From NCBI GenBank assembly GCA_002224055.1, contig AZLU01000334.1:1-32598 (forward strand): 32,598 nt of DNA. Reading direction: 5' to 3'. A program made the position numbers and the translations under genes. This stretch comes from Pezizomycotina sp. ARF18. Lineage: Eukaryota > Ascomycota. Under the pieces are notes generated by a model, which did no database searches, was not told the origin of the DNA, and was given only the letters and a program-made list of their open reading frames with translations. Below are positions 10,543 through 21,117 of the stretch, one piece after another (the first letter of the stretch is position 1; the number at the start of each line of letters is the position of its first letter).

Positions 10543-11884
10543 TTACTTGGGGATGAACTCTCCCGGCGGAGCCTCATGCCCTCGAAGAAGCGGCTGCTAC
10601 CAGTGGAAGGCTTCATCTCGACCGGGTGGAGTCCCGTGACCTTCTCAATGTTCCTGAACTGGCCATTGCTAGCCTTAATAACGGGCTTGCTCAAGTCAAA
10701 GTGCTCTTGGGCGATAGGGTGTAGTCCCGTAGGCTTCTCGATGTTCTTCCACTGACCGTTGCTACCCTTGATGGCGGGCTTGCTTAGGTCAAGGTGCTCC
10801 CCAGATCCCTGCATCGGCGCAGTCATCTTCTCGATATTCCTGAACTGGCCATTGCTACCCTTGATGACAGGCTTGTTCATGTCAATCTGCTCTCCAGCTC
10901 CCTGCATCGGCGCAGTGACCTTCTCAATGTTTCTCAGCTGTCCATTTTTGTCCTTGATGACGGGCTTGCTGAGGTCGACATGCTCGTTCAGAGCGATCTG
11001 GTTCATCTTGAGAGGCTTGTCGACGTTTTTCCACTGTCCGTGACCGGTCCCTCATGGCGACTTGTTCATGTCGAAGGCTTCCGGCTCGCCGGCTCCTTGC
11101 ATCGGGGCGGTGATCTTTTCGACGTTCTTCCACTTGCCGGTCTTCGGGTCCTTCATGGCGGGCTTGTTCATGTCGATCTCGTCGTTGGCGACGTTAAGGC
11201 GGTCAGCATCGTCGCCGAGGTGCTCGAGGGATCTTCCCGGATGTCAGTGAGCTTGGTCTTAACAAGCTTCTGCGGATCCTCGGTGGGGTCTTCTTGGCGG
11301 AGACTGGCTGGACCTAAAGCAAGCAAAAACATGAAAGGTTCGCACAAGTTCTGTTAAAGCGAAGGGATGGAACATTGGGGGGATGAGCTTCGTCGCACCT
11401 CTTCGGAACCGAAGCCACCGAGAAGATCCTCATTGGCGCCAACGTTGCTGTTCTGGGAACGGTGCTCCGTCCTTGATCATCGCCGCTGAGGAGATCCTAC
11501 AAAACGTACACATATCAGCCAAAAAGGAGTTCTCAAAGCATCAACTACTGGAAATGAAGGAAATAGAAAAAAAACTTACGATATCTTGCCCTCTCCTGTG
11601 GATCTTAGACTGCGCCTTCGCGTCAACCTCCTTGACGTTGTTGAGGAAGTCCATCCACTGCGCCTTCTCCCCCGGAGCGGTGTAAGGGGCACTGTGACCA
11701 TCGTGGCCCATCTGCTCCAGCATGCCGAGGGCCTTATCGTGAAGATAGGGAAGGTTGTGCTTATGGGCTCGTAGACGGCATCCTGGTACTGCTTGAGGAA
11801 GCCCTTTTCGGCGTTGTTGGGAGCGCGGGCAAAGGCACCGCTAGTGAAGGCGAGGATGATGAGGGAGATGGCTTGGGTCTTCAT
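10543..11884 (-). CDS. Secreted tandem-repeat protein, unknown family
   Basis: The start at 11884 gives a clear signal peptide (MKTQAISLIILAFTSGAFA). An N-terminal domain of about 75 residues (QMGHDGHSAPYTAPGEKAQW and following) is next, then a Gly/Asn-rich linker spread over two introns, then six tandem units (about 11180-10600). Each unit has the pattern D(M/L)(N/S)KPxxKxxxGQ(W/F/L)(R/K)N(I/V)EK; four inner units repeat every 93 bases and two outer ones every 96 and 102. The tail in the alternative frame (PPGEFIPK) ends at TAA 10543-10545. One-base frame changes occur near 11770, 11450, 11235, 11030-11060 and 10580. In the 11030-11060 unit the spacing is 3 bases short, matching three single deletions. 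No KR/RR Kex2 sites separate the units, and there are no Cys pairs. The product would be near 390 residues. No known family was recognised; a wall-bound or effector-like protein is possible. Confidence 0.72.
10600..11180 (-). repeat. Coding tandem repeat, six units of 93-102 bases
   Basis: The sequence GGGCTTG on the plus strand (antisense of the KP codons), or its close variants, falls at 10683, 10776, 10869, 10962, 11058 and 11160. Spacings are therefore 93, 93, 93, 96 and 102. Units 3-4 share the PMQG ending and units 5-6 share the TGLHP ending, so the array has two subtypes, probably from partial duplications. Confidence 0.85.
11314..11398 (-). other. Intron 2 of the tandem-repeat gene
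   Basis: Donor GTGCGA at 11398, branch-like CTTTAAC, pyrimidine-rich stretch and acceptor TTTAG ending at 11314. It is 85 bases long. The following exon opens with a Pro/Glu/Asp-rich segment. Confidence 0.55.
11497..11579 (-). other. Intron 1 of the tandem-repeat gene
   Basis: Donor GTAAGTTTTTTTTC begins at 11579 and acceptor TTTTGTAG ends at 11497 (83 bases). An earlier CCAG acceptor about 30 bases from the donor is possible but leaves a very short intron. Confidence 0.6.
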
Positions 11885-12100
11885 TTGAATAGTATGTTTC
11901 GTACTGAAAGAAATCGTTAAAGAAAGATTAAAGTTGGGTTTGAAGAAAGGAATGGAAATGCTGAGAAGCTGTGTAATGGAATGTAAAGTGTAAAGGAGAG
12001 TGATGATTCTTAGAGAGTGAAGAAGAGGCAGCGAAGGCTGATGATGAGAGAAAAGATTCAGGTACTGGAGGAGAGATCTCGGTCCTACTTATAATTCTTC
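11885..12100 (-). promoter_or_regulatory. Promoter and leader of the tandem-repeat gene
   Basis: On the minus strand a TATAAGTAGG element lies at about 12084-12096. It is followed by a roughly 200-base C/T-rich leader (TTTAATCTTTCTTTAACG and similar) down to the ATG at 11884. This TATA plus CT-block layout is typical of well-expressed genes of filamentous ascomycetes. Confidence 0.6.
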
Positions 12101-14005
12101 AAAGCAGGCGTCAAAAGACAAGGCGATATCGAGAAGATGGTATGTTTTGATAATCTTTTCCGTTCCATCAGGTCACCGCCATTCTCTGGATATGAAGTGC
12201 AGCGACCATCAACCAACATCCGCCAAGCCATGAAAATAGCTAGCCTCCATAAAGCCATAACCGTTCCTACAGGCTTTTCTCCACACTTGCGCCTAGCGCG
12301 GTGCATCGCCTTGATAGCTGCCCGGCTGTTGTAAAAGCAATCCGCATAAAGTCCAGAAACCTTCAATCAATCAATCTTATCCCATGATACATAATAGCGC
12401 GGAGGAGCCGCCAGATCCAAACTCATCAATCTGAAACGTTCAAACTAGCCGGCAATAACATGTCCATCGCGCCCAGATTCGGTGAAACATGGAGCATTTT
12501 CAATATCACGAGTCTTGAAGTTTCTTTCTAGAAGCCTTCGTGTTATTAAAAGGGTGTGTTTTAATATAGTAAAATTCGTGGCTCGGGCGATAGGAGCATT
12601 CTTTAAACTCGCGGATAGATATTAGAAATCTAGGACGGCCAGGAAGATTTTCTCATGCAAGCCTTCCTATTGGCTAGATGAGCACTAAACGCATAGGATC
12701 GCCATATCACAATCCTCCGAGAAGCATTTTTCATAGTGGGACTGCTAGACCTGCTAGGCGGTTTGCAATGATTCCGAGCCTTTGTTTTAAAGCATGTAAC
12801 ATGCGCTTAGGAGGCTCAAATAGAAGATGAAACACCACGTTGGATAACTTGGATATGATACTGGGAATCTAGACAAGCTTTTCATAAGGAATCGATGAAA
12901 ACAGGATGTCTTGGGTGCTTGAGCGAGCGTCGGTTCATTCTTTGGTTCATGCCTCAGATAACTTGAATCGCCAGGAGTGGTAAGGAAATGGAGAAAACCT
13001 AATCTTGCAAAGGAAAACAGAGGTTGCGGCTGTTTTCAATGAACCAAAGAGAGTTTACTGGCCTTATCGAGTGCTGCCTCGAGCATAGCTTTAATCATCA
13101 AGAAAGTCACGATGGCGACGATGGTTATGGAACACCTTTGTTCATTTTAAAGCCTCTTCACCCGGTTTTGTTTGCCGGATCCGTTTCCGCATATGACTTT
13201 AGAGATTCGATCACATGGAAATTTTCGATTGCTTTATCGAAGGCAGGGGGTAAACCGGGGCTTGAAGTAAACATCACATAGGTAAGGCTATCTTTAGAAC
13301 AAGTTCTACGTATCGTAAAGGCCTACGATTTGAGCTTGAGAGGTTTTTTCCCTGGCGTTGTTTACCGTGTTTCGCGAACTCGCGGATCTAGAACATCTAC
13401 AGTCTTCCGGGATAAGACCCACGCTTTGTTGGCGTATATTTGAGCCATAAGCAAGGAGACTGGCAATATTGAAGTCCTTTAGCGATTTGCGAAATTGCCA
13501 TTTTGCGAGCTGTAAGGAAGATGATACTTAGTAAGGATAAAGCCTCCCGCAAAAGTTCATCCGACTCTACCAATCATAGCATTAGACGGTCCTAAGCACT
13601 GCCTTATCTGATCTTAGTGCATCTAATCCTTCACTAAATGATGCAAAAGAAATCTTCTCTAGTAAAAAGTTGCAAGGGAAATTCTGGGTCGTCTTCATAC
13701 CTGCTTGTCCCGTGTGAGGTGAGCGAGAAACAGCGAAAAAGTCATCTGTCTCAAGAGAGTTCCACCTGAGGAAAGAAAATTTTTTTCAATCTTATCGCCT
13801 CCCCTCTCTATAATTTGTTATGATCTCGTAATCTCAGACACCACCTAGACCTCATAGTTGTTCTTTTCGCCATATATCCTTATCCATCTGCATCTGCTTT
13901 CAGCATTATTGTTGGGATCCCTTACACAAGTTTGTCGTGGAACCCGTACGGCCGTATACCGGAATTAAGAGATTAACTGCGAACCAAAAGAAACTATCTT
14001 GAAGG
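12101..14005. other. Intergenic region
   Basis: About 1.9 kb without a supported gene. Short frames at 12085-12366 and 13024-13281 show no domain or consistent codon preference. The last 200 bases contain CT-rich and TATAAT-like sequence (CTCTCTATAATTTG near 13803) that may belong to the promoter of the transcription factor starting at 14006. Confidence 0.5.
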
Positions 14006-16735
14006 ATGTCCTCTTCAACGAGCCCCCAGGCTCACAACAATAATACTCCCCAGACGGAGCGAACCTGATACAGCGCACGGCACGGCGGCAGCGCCCGTCA
14101 AAGTAGCGAAGACGCGGAACCGCGTCATAACTCCTGCCTGATGTGCCGCAAGAGGAAGGTCCGGTGCGACAGGACGATGCCGACGTGCATGACATGCCTG
14201 CGGGCAACCACGTCTGCACGTACGAGGACCGGGCGCTGAAGAACATGAAGGCGAAGGAGGAAGCGGGACTGGGAGCAAACGGGGCGGCAAGTCGAACCTG
14301 AACGAGAGGATACAGCGGCTGGAGAAGCTGGTGGCGGAGGCTACGAGACTCGCGAGGCTGAGCAGCATGGACGGCGGGGAATCGACGGAGAAGACGGCGG
14401 TCGAAGAGCAGCAGGAGACGCCGCCTGAGGAGGATAATACCAGCAAAGAAGTTGAAGTTGTTCAAAAGGGAGCGAGTACGGCTGGCGGCTTGAGGAAGCA
14501 GTTGCGGAGGATCTAGCCGCTACGGAGAAGGAACGGGGGAAGGGAACATTATTGCTCGAGGACGGTGGAAACGCGCGTTTCGTATCGCCGCTTTACTGGG
14601 CCCTGTTAGAAGAAGAGGTAAAGAAAAGCTGTCCTGGTAAACATAACAATCTTGACCAACATTTTCTGACCAACATTTCTTCAGGCCCAAGAATCGAGAG
14701 GCTACCAATGACGAATCCAGCCCGTCATCCAAGAAAACCACGATTCTCCGGACTACGGCGCGCCCCCCTCCCAAGCAAACTCGAACGACTCCGACTACGA
14801 CCCTTAGCGTCGATGGTATTCGGCACGACCTACCTGCTAAACGACCTGATGCTCCTCTACCCTTCTTCTTTACAACAAGCGATGAACCTATACAATGTCT
14901 TTTCCTCACGAACGTCGACCCGATGCTGCGCGTCATCCACCACGACGATGAACATCAGGTTCGCTGGTACATGAAGGGGAGGTACACGTTTACGGTGCCC
15001 CCGTGCAAGAGTTTTGAGCCGCTGGTGTTCAGCAATCATGTTCGGGCCGCGAGGAGCATGACGCCCGAACAAGGGGAGCGGAGTTCGGGGAACCGCTGGA
15101 AACGTCATAGCGCGGCTAAGGAGGGGCGCGGAGCTTGCCCTGGCGAAAGCGGAGTTTCTGACTACGATGTCGCTGGAGACGTTAACGGTTTTGTCATGAT
15201 TTTGGTAAATCCATTCCGTGGGGAAAATCGTGGTCCATTCTTTCACTTGTTTTCATTTTAATAGTGCTAATCACCTGGAGTGTCAGACCTTCCTCTGCCG
15301 CGAAGACGACGTGGGCGCGTCTGGTCTCTCGTTGGCCTCGCCTTCCGAATCGCCCAGCAGCTAGGCCTCCACCGCGACCCCACGCTCTTCCCCTCCCACA
15401 ACATGGACGTGATCCAAGTCGAGCTCCGGCGGCGACTCTGGCACCAGCTCTGCATCCTCGACTTCCGCACCGCCGAATCGACCGGCCAGCAACCCATGAC
15501 CACTGACGACATGTCCGACACCCTCTTCCCAGCAACGTGAACAACATCGACCTGGTCGAAGGCGTGAAACCACCAACCTTCGAAGAAGCCCGCGAATTAC
15601 AAGAAAAAGAAGGGTTCACGGATATGACGATGCAGATTATACGGATTAGCTACGCGCGGTGCTACAGGAAGCTGATACGGGTCGTGTACCAGGACGTGGC
15701 GCTGCAACCGACGGGGACGAGTGAGACGAGACGAAGGGGGAGGAGAAGAGTTACAGCGACATGGAGAAGGAGATGAAGTTGCTATACGACGAGATGAGCG
15801 ACAGGCACAGGCGGTTGTATTTGCGGCACTGCGGCGTGGTTAATCTGCTGGAGAGGTGTACGCTGGGGCTGGCGTATGTGCTTGAGTGGAAGTTCTGGAT
15901 CATGTTCTACCACAGTTCTCGGTGCGTACAGGGAAAAAGCGATGCCACTGGAGTTGAGAAAGGAGTAAGTATCGAGCCATCAATTCTACATTTCACCAGA
16001 ATGCCATCGCTAACAATCATTGTTAGAGTTGTTATGAAATCGATCCTCCTAATAGAATCCCTAAACCTCGTCACAAAGACCAATCGTCCAACAGTTCAAA
16101 TGGCACATGGACTCCCACGCCGCCTTCCACGCGCTCCGCCACGCCCTCACAGAAATCACCAGCCCCGGTTTCCAACTCCCCGAACTCGAACCGCTCCGCG
16201 AAAGAGCATGGGCAGCACTCGACGATATGGTAACCTTCTTCCAGGAAAGCAAAGTTTCGACTGGGTTAACGCCCGACGTATGGTAGCGCAAGCAAAACGC
16301 GCGAACGGGAGGGAGTCGAGTCGCCGCCCGGGTCCGCCGGAGGGCTCGATACAGAGGGTTGACGAGCTGATGTTGGCTATAGCGCCGGAGAGGATGGACA
16401 GCGTGCTATCTATAATAGCGTCGGAAAACGTGTACCTGTCCCGCGCCGCCGCTGCTGCCTGTCCACGCCGACGACAGCATCGGTCGAACAAAATGGGTTC
16501 GCGCATCGAATGACATCGACATGATCAACGCGACGGAGAGCCCGTTCGGGTTTATACCGTTTACTTTCCCGCTGAATGATGACCTGAGCTGGGTAAGTGA
16601 TGTCCTTCGTCACGTGGCTGTTTATTTTTGCTAACTGTTGGTTCATTCACAGGGACTTTGGGAAACATGCGATCCTACGAGCCTTCGGGCTTCACAATCC
16701 GTACACTTCCTACACTGCCTAGTCCAGCATTTTAG
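14006..16735 (+). CDS. Zn2Cys6 fungal transcription factor (frame-broken as given)
   Basis: From ATG 14006 the N-terminus leads to a binuclear zinc cluster at 14135-14216: SCLMCRKRKVRCDRTMPTC, then two further Cys, the last (VC) reached only after a one-base frame change. Spacing is C-x2-C-x6-C-x6-C-x2-C-x6-C, the canonical form that binds CGG triplets. A coiled-coil linker follows (ERIQRLEKLVAEATRLARL). The fungal-trans middle homology region is clear: NVDPMLRVIHH, then VWSLVGLAFRIAQQLGLHRD and ELRRRLWHQLCILDFRTAES (15300-15480), then MEKEMKLLYDEMSDRHRRLY (15761). The C-terminus reads HMDSHAAFHALRHALTEI and ESPFGFIPFTFPLNDDLSW, then a short last exon. Four introns are placed below. At least six single-base frame changes occur, for example CATAACTCC near 14128 where one more A restores frame. 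The exact stop (16733-16735 or later) is uncertain. Confidence 0.88.
14135..14216 (+). other. Zn2Cys6 DNA-binding domain
   Basis: Cys codons run from 14135 to 14214. The first five cysteines are in one frame. The sixth (GTC TGC at 14211-14216) is in the next frame, as if one G were missing from the GGGC run at about 14200. The basic RKRKVR between cysteines 2 and 3 makes DNA contacts in this family. Confidence 0.85.
14618..14684 (+). other. Intron 1 of the transcription factor
   Basis: Donor GTAAAG after GAAGAAGAG and acceptor TTCTTCAG, 67 bases long. A CTGACC branch-like site lies about 20 bases before the acceptor. Confidence 0.7.
15188..15286 (+). other. Intron 2 of the transcription factor
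   Basis: It separates the helical EFLTTMSLETLT segment from FLCRED/VWSLVGLAF. The acceptor is GTGTCAG at 15286 with GCTAATCAC as branch site. The donor GTTTTG at 15188 is weak, so the left border may shift by a few bases. Confidence 0.55.
15965..16026 (+). other. Intron 3 of the transcription factor
   Basis: Donor GTAAGTATCG, branch-like CGCTAACAA and acceptor TTGTTAG; 62 bases. It follows a PLELRK segment. Confidence 0.75.
16594..16652 (+). other. Intron 4 of the transcription factor
   Basis: Donor GTAAGTGATG after LSW codons, branch TGCTAACTG, acceptor TTCACAG; 59 bases. It is the clearest intron of the gene. Confidence 0.85.
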
Positions 16736-17082
16736 AGGCTATCTTTCTCTTTTCTTATGTAGTATCGGGGGTATTTAAACTGTTTCACGTTAAAGGGGGG
16801 GGGGGCAATATCAGTGTTGGATATCGAATAAATGTACACTAGACTTCGTTATTGTTAGATGATACAAGCTTCTTCGTTAATCCTAACTCTCTGTAGCTAC
16901 GCTATACATTGCAAAATCTTACTTATAAATACTTAAATAGTTAATCACGTCGCGCTATAGATGGACACTCAGTTCATCACGATGTATGTGTATGGCAGCC
17001 TTCGTAAGAGGGCTGTACATAATAAAAGGAGAGCGACTTCAAGTTGAACAAAACTTCACAGAAGCCCCTTTGCGTTATAGAG
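16736..17082. other. Spacer with an 11-G run
   Basis: No gene is supported. A run of eleven G lies at 16795-16805, unusually long for fungal DNA. The rest is ordinary-composition 3' flank of the transcription factor. Confidence 0.5.
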
Positions 17083-17717
17083 TCAGTAGACAAAAGTGTT
17101 AGAACACTTTCCTAAAATGGCAATTTCTTTTAAGTTCTATAATGTCTTAAATTAACAATAACTTAATTATTATTTAATTCTTATAAAATTAAAACTTATG
17201 ATTACTACATTATATATAATAATAATATATTAAAATTTTATATATATAAAAAATATATATTACTTTAAACTTATATTATAATACTAATATTTAATAAAAG
17301 TTTAGAAAATTAAAATATATTATAGATCTTATATCTATCTACTAACATATATTTAAATTTTAAAAAAACTTATTATAAACTTAGCCACGTATAATCTTTT
17401 AAATTTTAGTAGTTTAAAACCCGTATAATTTTCGTACAATTTCGCTTATTTTATATTTAAAAAGTATATAACATACTTGTTTTTAAAAATATATAAAATA
17501 TTAAAATTATTATGTTATAAATTTTTTTAAAATTTTTTAAAATTTTAATATATATTAGTATATAATATATATTATAATATATTTACATTTTAGCTAATTT
17601 ATTAACTCGTCGTTACGTTATTATTAATTAAAAGTATAAAAATTATACTTTTGTATGTAGAAGAAAAATACCATTTTAGAAAACTTAAGAAAAGTGTTTC
17701 AATACTTTTGTTCACCG
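17083..17717. mobile_element. RIP-degraded Tc1/mariner-like inverted-terminal-repeat element
   Basis: The left end (CAGTAGACAAAAGTGTTAG) and the reverse complement of the right end (CGGTGAACAAAAGTATTGA) match over about 28 bases, continuing into a shared CTAAAATGG motif. CAGT...CAAAAGTG is the style of Tc1/mariner ends. The roughly 630-base body is extremely AT-rich with no reading frame left. Possible TA bases lie a few positions outside each end. The right-end sequence, reverse-complemented, also matches 31016-31110 with mostly C-to-T or G-to-A differences, so this copy has been hit by RIP. It is too short for a transposase gene: a non-autonomous copy or an internal deletion. Confidence 0.7.
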
Positions 17718-17870
17718 ATTATAAGCGTATTGCTTTGGCGATACAGCGGGGAACTTATTTGTTACAGAGGCTCTCTTAGGATTTCCAAACATCCAAAACG
17801 CCAAACAAACCAATTCTCGTCGTGTCTATCAACTTCAGTCCCCCACCGCCCGGGTCAAAAGTAATCCTCT

Positions 17871-19511
17871 ATGAGCTTCTTCACCAGCCTCACCACCACC
17901 GTCTCCGACATCCTGAATGGCACCAACTCCCTCAATCATCCGACAAGTACGGCCTCCTTCTAGCTGGCGTGGTCGCCTGCCTCCTGGCCTTCTCCAGCTC
18001 GTCCTCACAGACCCTGACGCGAAGCCCCGCCGGTCGCACCATCCTCCATACCCCTCATCGGCCATGAATTATCCTACAGACCGATCGCGGCGCTCTTCTC
18101 AACAGTCTGAGAGGGGACACCACCCGACCAAGGCCATACACCATCACCTCTTCGGACGAAAAGTCTACGCCTTCTTCCACCCCCAAGACGCCGAAACGCT
18201 CTGCAGAGGGAAAACTCACTCTCTTGGGAGACGCTAGAGGTCGACCGTCATCGTACCTCTACGGTCTCAGAGACGAAGACGCAGCTTTCCTCTACAGGAG
18301 CCACGACAGCCTGCTGCGGAAGTATATGGAACTCAACAAATCGCTGATGAAACACGACGTCGCCGACGGCGGGAGGTTCAACCGATGATAACTAGCTTCG
18401 CTACGGAAAACGAAAACGCGATCGCGAATTGTTACGTACCATCGACGAGGATGGGAGATAGAGACGGACCTGCACTTCTGGATCATGGACTATACGATGC
18501 GCATGGCGATGTGCTCAATCTGGGGCACTCGGAATCGTACGCCGGCATGGCAACACGAACGCAAAAAGACGAGTTCCTCAAGCATTCTTCGAATTCGACG
18601 AGGAGTCACCAAATCTACTACAGGGACTGCTACGGCTAGGAGGCGTGGATAATCAACGCGAAATGGTGACGCGCGCGTTCAAAGCGTTCTACGTCGACCC
18701 AAAGGAAAACCTCAGCGACCCCTTCGCAGATTTCGCACTACGAAGAGCAGCGTTAGCGGACGAAGTCGGATGTCGGTAGACGGTTTGGCGCGAATGGATT
18801 TGCCTTCCTCCATAGCTCATTACAAAAACACGCGCCCCGTAGCATTCTGGTGTCTCTATTACCTCTTCTCCCCCAACTCAACCAACCTCCTCGCTGACAT
18901 CCGCGCAGAACTCAAAGACACCGGTGCAGTTAAACTTGAACAATCACCGGAAAGGCCACCCTCGACATCGGAAAGATAGCTACTTCCTGCCCCCTCCTAA
19001 ACTCCCTTTGGAACGAGTCCTACGCTTCCACCACGACGTCATCTACACCGCCATGTGGAAGAGCAGACGTCATTTCCAACAGCGGACGATACAATATATA
19101 CTCTTCGAAGAAGGAACGAGGTAGTAATACCTTCCGCCACGTTAATGCGTGATCCGTGGATATGGGGCGAGGCGGCGGAGACTTTCGATCCTTACCGTTT
19201 AGCAAGGAATCGGAAAGCAAGCGGAAAAATCCGACGCTGAGAAGGAGAAATTTGAACTACGGCGGCAGGCGTTCAGACCGTTTGGGGGTGGGGAGAAGCA
19301 TTGTCCTGGACGGGGTTTTGCTTGGGTTGAAGTTGCGACGCTGGTAGCTACGTTCGCGACGATGTTCGATGTGGATTTGTTGGAGGATGAAAAGATGCGG
19401 ACGAAGAGGAACGGGATGCAGATGGTAACGCCGGTTGAGCACTGTCGTGTGAGGATTCGGCCGTCGCGGATTGGAAAGAATGTCATGGAGAGAGTGTATG
19501 TACAGCCTTAG
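17871..19511 (+). CDS. Cytochrome P450 monooxygenase (frame-broken as given)
   Basis: ATG 17871 is followed by a single membrane anchor (KYGLLLAGVVACLLAFSSSS) and a proline hinge leading to APPVAPSSIPLIGHELSYRP, a P450 N-terminal signature. The I-helix area reads NTRPVAFWCLYYLFSP (about 18825), an NT..AFW form seen in CYP7/CYP8-like fungal P450s in place of the AGxDT motif. The K-helix ExxR lies at 19015 with a one-base frame change between E and R. The PERF-like FDPYRL is near 19177. The heme loop FGGGEKHCPGRGFAW (19281-19325) is intact, with its Cys at 19302-19304. The frame from about 19255 to TAG 19509-19511 is uninterrupted. Expected location is the ER membrane with a CPR partner; the substrate is unknown. 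No intron is clearly needed. Breaks are single-base. Confidence 0.88.
19281..19325 (+). other. P450 heme-binding loop
   Basis: FxxGxxxCxG is complete as FGGGEKHCPG. Its Cys codon TGT lies at 19302-19304 and would be the axial heme ligand. Confidence 0.93.
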
Positions 19512-20468
19512 AGAGTGAAGGCATCACAGGTAGCCATGGATTATGGCTACACCGGGCTATCATTCCACCGGTGATAATTCTTTCAAGGACAGTAGATTCA
19601 CAGATAAACATTACATCACAGCCGATAAAGTACCTGATCGATAAAAAGGCACCGTAGGGAAACAGTTCGGAGCCAGTCAGCAGGCAACGAACCGAGGTGA
19701 GAAACTTCGGATGCTTAGTATTGACGTTTAACGCAATCGACCCAGTAGTATGAGTTGGAGACTAACAGAAAAACGCCTTCACTCAGCCTTACTCTAGATC
19801 TTTTCGAAATATTAATATGGAAGGTAAACTCGCGTCCATGCTAACTATTTGCATGACTGCGTGAGTATTTTGAAATTTTTTATGCATGAACCATCTACCA
19901 TCAGCCAGACGTCCAGAACCATATCCAGAAATTTCTCTATTGAGTAAGACGCTCGGAAAATAAAGCTCGTTTAGGAAGATGTAAAACAAGGGCTGCGGGA
20001 AGAAATCTAGCCTGAATTCGATATCGTTATTTGAAAGTTTAAGTCCATGACGAAAACACTGCAATGCGTGTAACCGGAGCAGCCTAATAAAGCAACTTGA
20101 TTAAAGAAACAATACGGCTCTAGAAAAATTTGCTATTCACCTTACTGCGACATGCATTTTTGACAATTATGAGGTGGCACGATCAACTGGCCGATTCTCG
20201 TCCAGGAAACCGAGGATGAAATTTGCCTTCAGCCACGATGGCGTCGCTGTGGCAATGCCGAACGCAAACATATCCTAAAGGCTTGATTGATACTGTATCA
20301 CGTCCAGCGGGCGTAGCTAGGAATATATAAGAGTCGCGTTCTCGTCTCCTACATCTTAACAAACCATCAAATTGACAGCAAGTTATCAATAGAAAACACA
20401 ACATCAACTACGTTCTTTTCAAACAAATCTTCCCGAAAAACCTCAACCGAGTCACTCATTCAACAACC
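19512..20468. other. P450 3' flank and upstream region of the next gene
   Basis: A small hairpin (GTAGCCAT...ATGGCTAC, 19530-19550) lies just after the P450 stop. The minus-strand frame 19789-20064 has no recognisable feature. From about 20321 the sequence is promoter-like for the gene at 20469. Confidence 0.5.
20321..20468 (+). promoter_or_regulatory. TATA box and leader of the 20469 gene
   Basis: GAATATATAAGAG at about 20321-20333 is a strong TATA element, 140 bases before the ATG. An A/C-rich leader ends in CAACAACC ATG, a favourable fungal start context. Confidence 0.65.
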
Positions 20469-21117
20469 ATGAAGTTCACCGCCGCACCCTCTCCGCCCTC
20501 ACCGTCGCCGGCGCCAACTGCCTTGCAATCCGCCAGGCCGGCCCCTCCAGCGACGACGGCTTCCACATCAAGATCTCTGCCCCTCCAGCCAGTGGGACAG
20601 CCAGTACGTCAGCCTCTCCGACGTCTCCGACGGCGTCCGAGTCGCCGTCGCCAGCTTCGAACCCGCCCCGGCCTCTCCGCAACGTCGACGGCCGTCTGGT
20701 CTACATAGGCAACTCCGACAAGGTCCCCTTCCTCGTCCACGGCGAACCGCAAACCGACGACGACACCTCCAAGATCCCCTCCCTCGTCACGGCGCTCCGC
20801 AGGTCAGCGACGAAGAGGCACGGCTGTTGCAGCGGTCAGCACGTCCAGGATGATGGGACAATACACGCAGCCGCTGTACTTCATCAGCGATCCCAGCCAG
20901 ACTGGTTTCAAGGTCGCGTCGCAGGTTGCGGTCGATACGGCTTCCGGCCATGTGTCATCCGCTGATGTTACCGCGAGCAACAGAGAGGGGTGGTTCGCAT
21001 GCTCGGGACTCCGCCCTCACGGTTCCCAGGTCGGTGTCGACGCTATTACTCTGGTCATCGGCACCCAAGCCAGCAACCCCTCTTGCACCCAGATTTCCCT
21101 CATTGCGAGGAGGCATA
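20469..21117 (+). CDS. Small secreted protein, unknown
   Basis: ATG 20469 begins MKFTA. After a frame change within about 15 bases the frame reads TLSALTVAGANCLAIRQ, a typical signal peptide. The mature region reads DDGFHIKISAP, YVSLSDVSDGVRVAVASFEP, DGRLVYIGNSDKVPFLVHGE and, from 20850, YFISDPSQTGFKVASQVAVD and GWFACSG. It ends about 20 codons after TQASNPSC; the alternative frame stops at TAA near 21115. Three or four single-base frame changes are needed. Length would be near 215 residues, with few Cys. Beta-rich composition suggests a surface or matrix protein. I do not recognise a named domain. Confidence 0.6.

Noticed and set aside
10794-11357. 187-codon plus-strand ORF over the tandem repeats
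   Set aside because: Antisense shadow of the repeat units; the minus strand has the signal peptide, introns and stop.
10543-11884. Dikaritin-type RiPP precursor (signal peptide plus tandem repeats, with a tyrosinase in the window)
   Set aside because: Units are not separated by KR/RR Kex2 sites, no UstYa/DUF3328 gene is visible, and the tyrosinase is 16 kb away.
13024-13281. 85-codon ORF
   Set aside because: Isolated, no motif, no splice or promoter support, and composition like its flanks.
16061-16506. Minus-strand ORFs in the transcription factor
   Set aside because: They are antisense to conserved C-terminal segments of the Zn2Cys6 protein.
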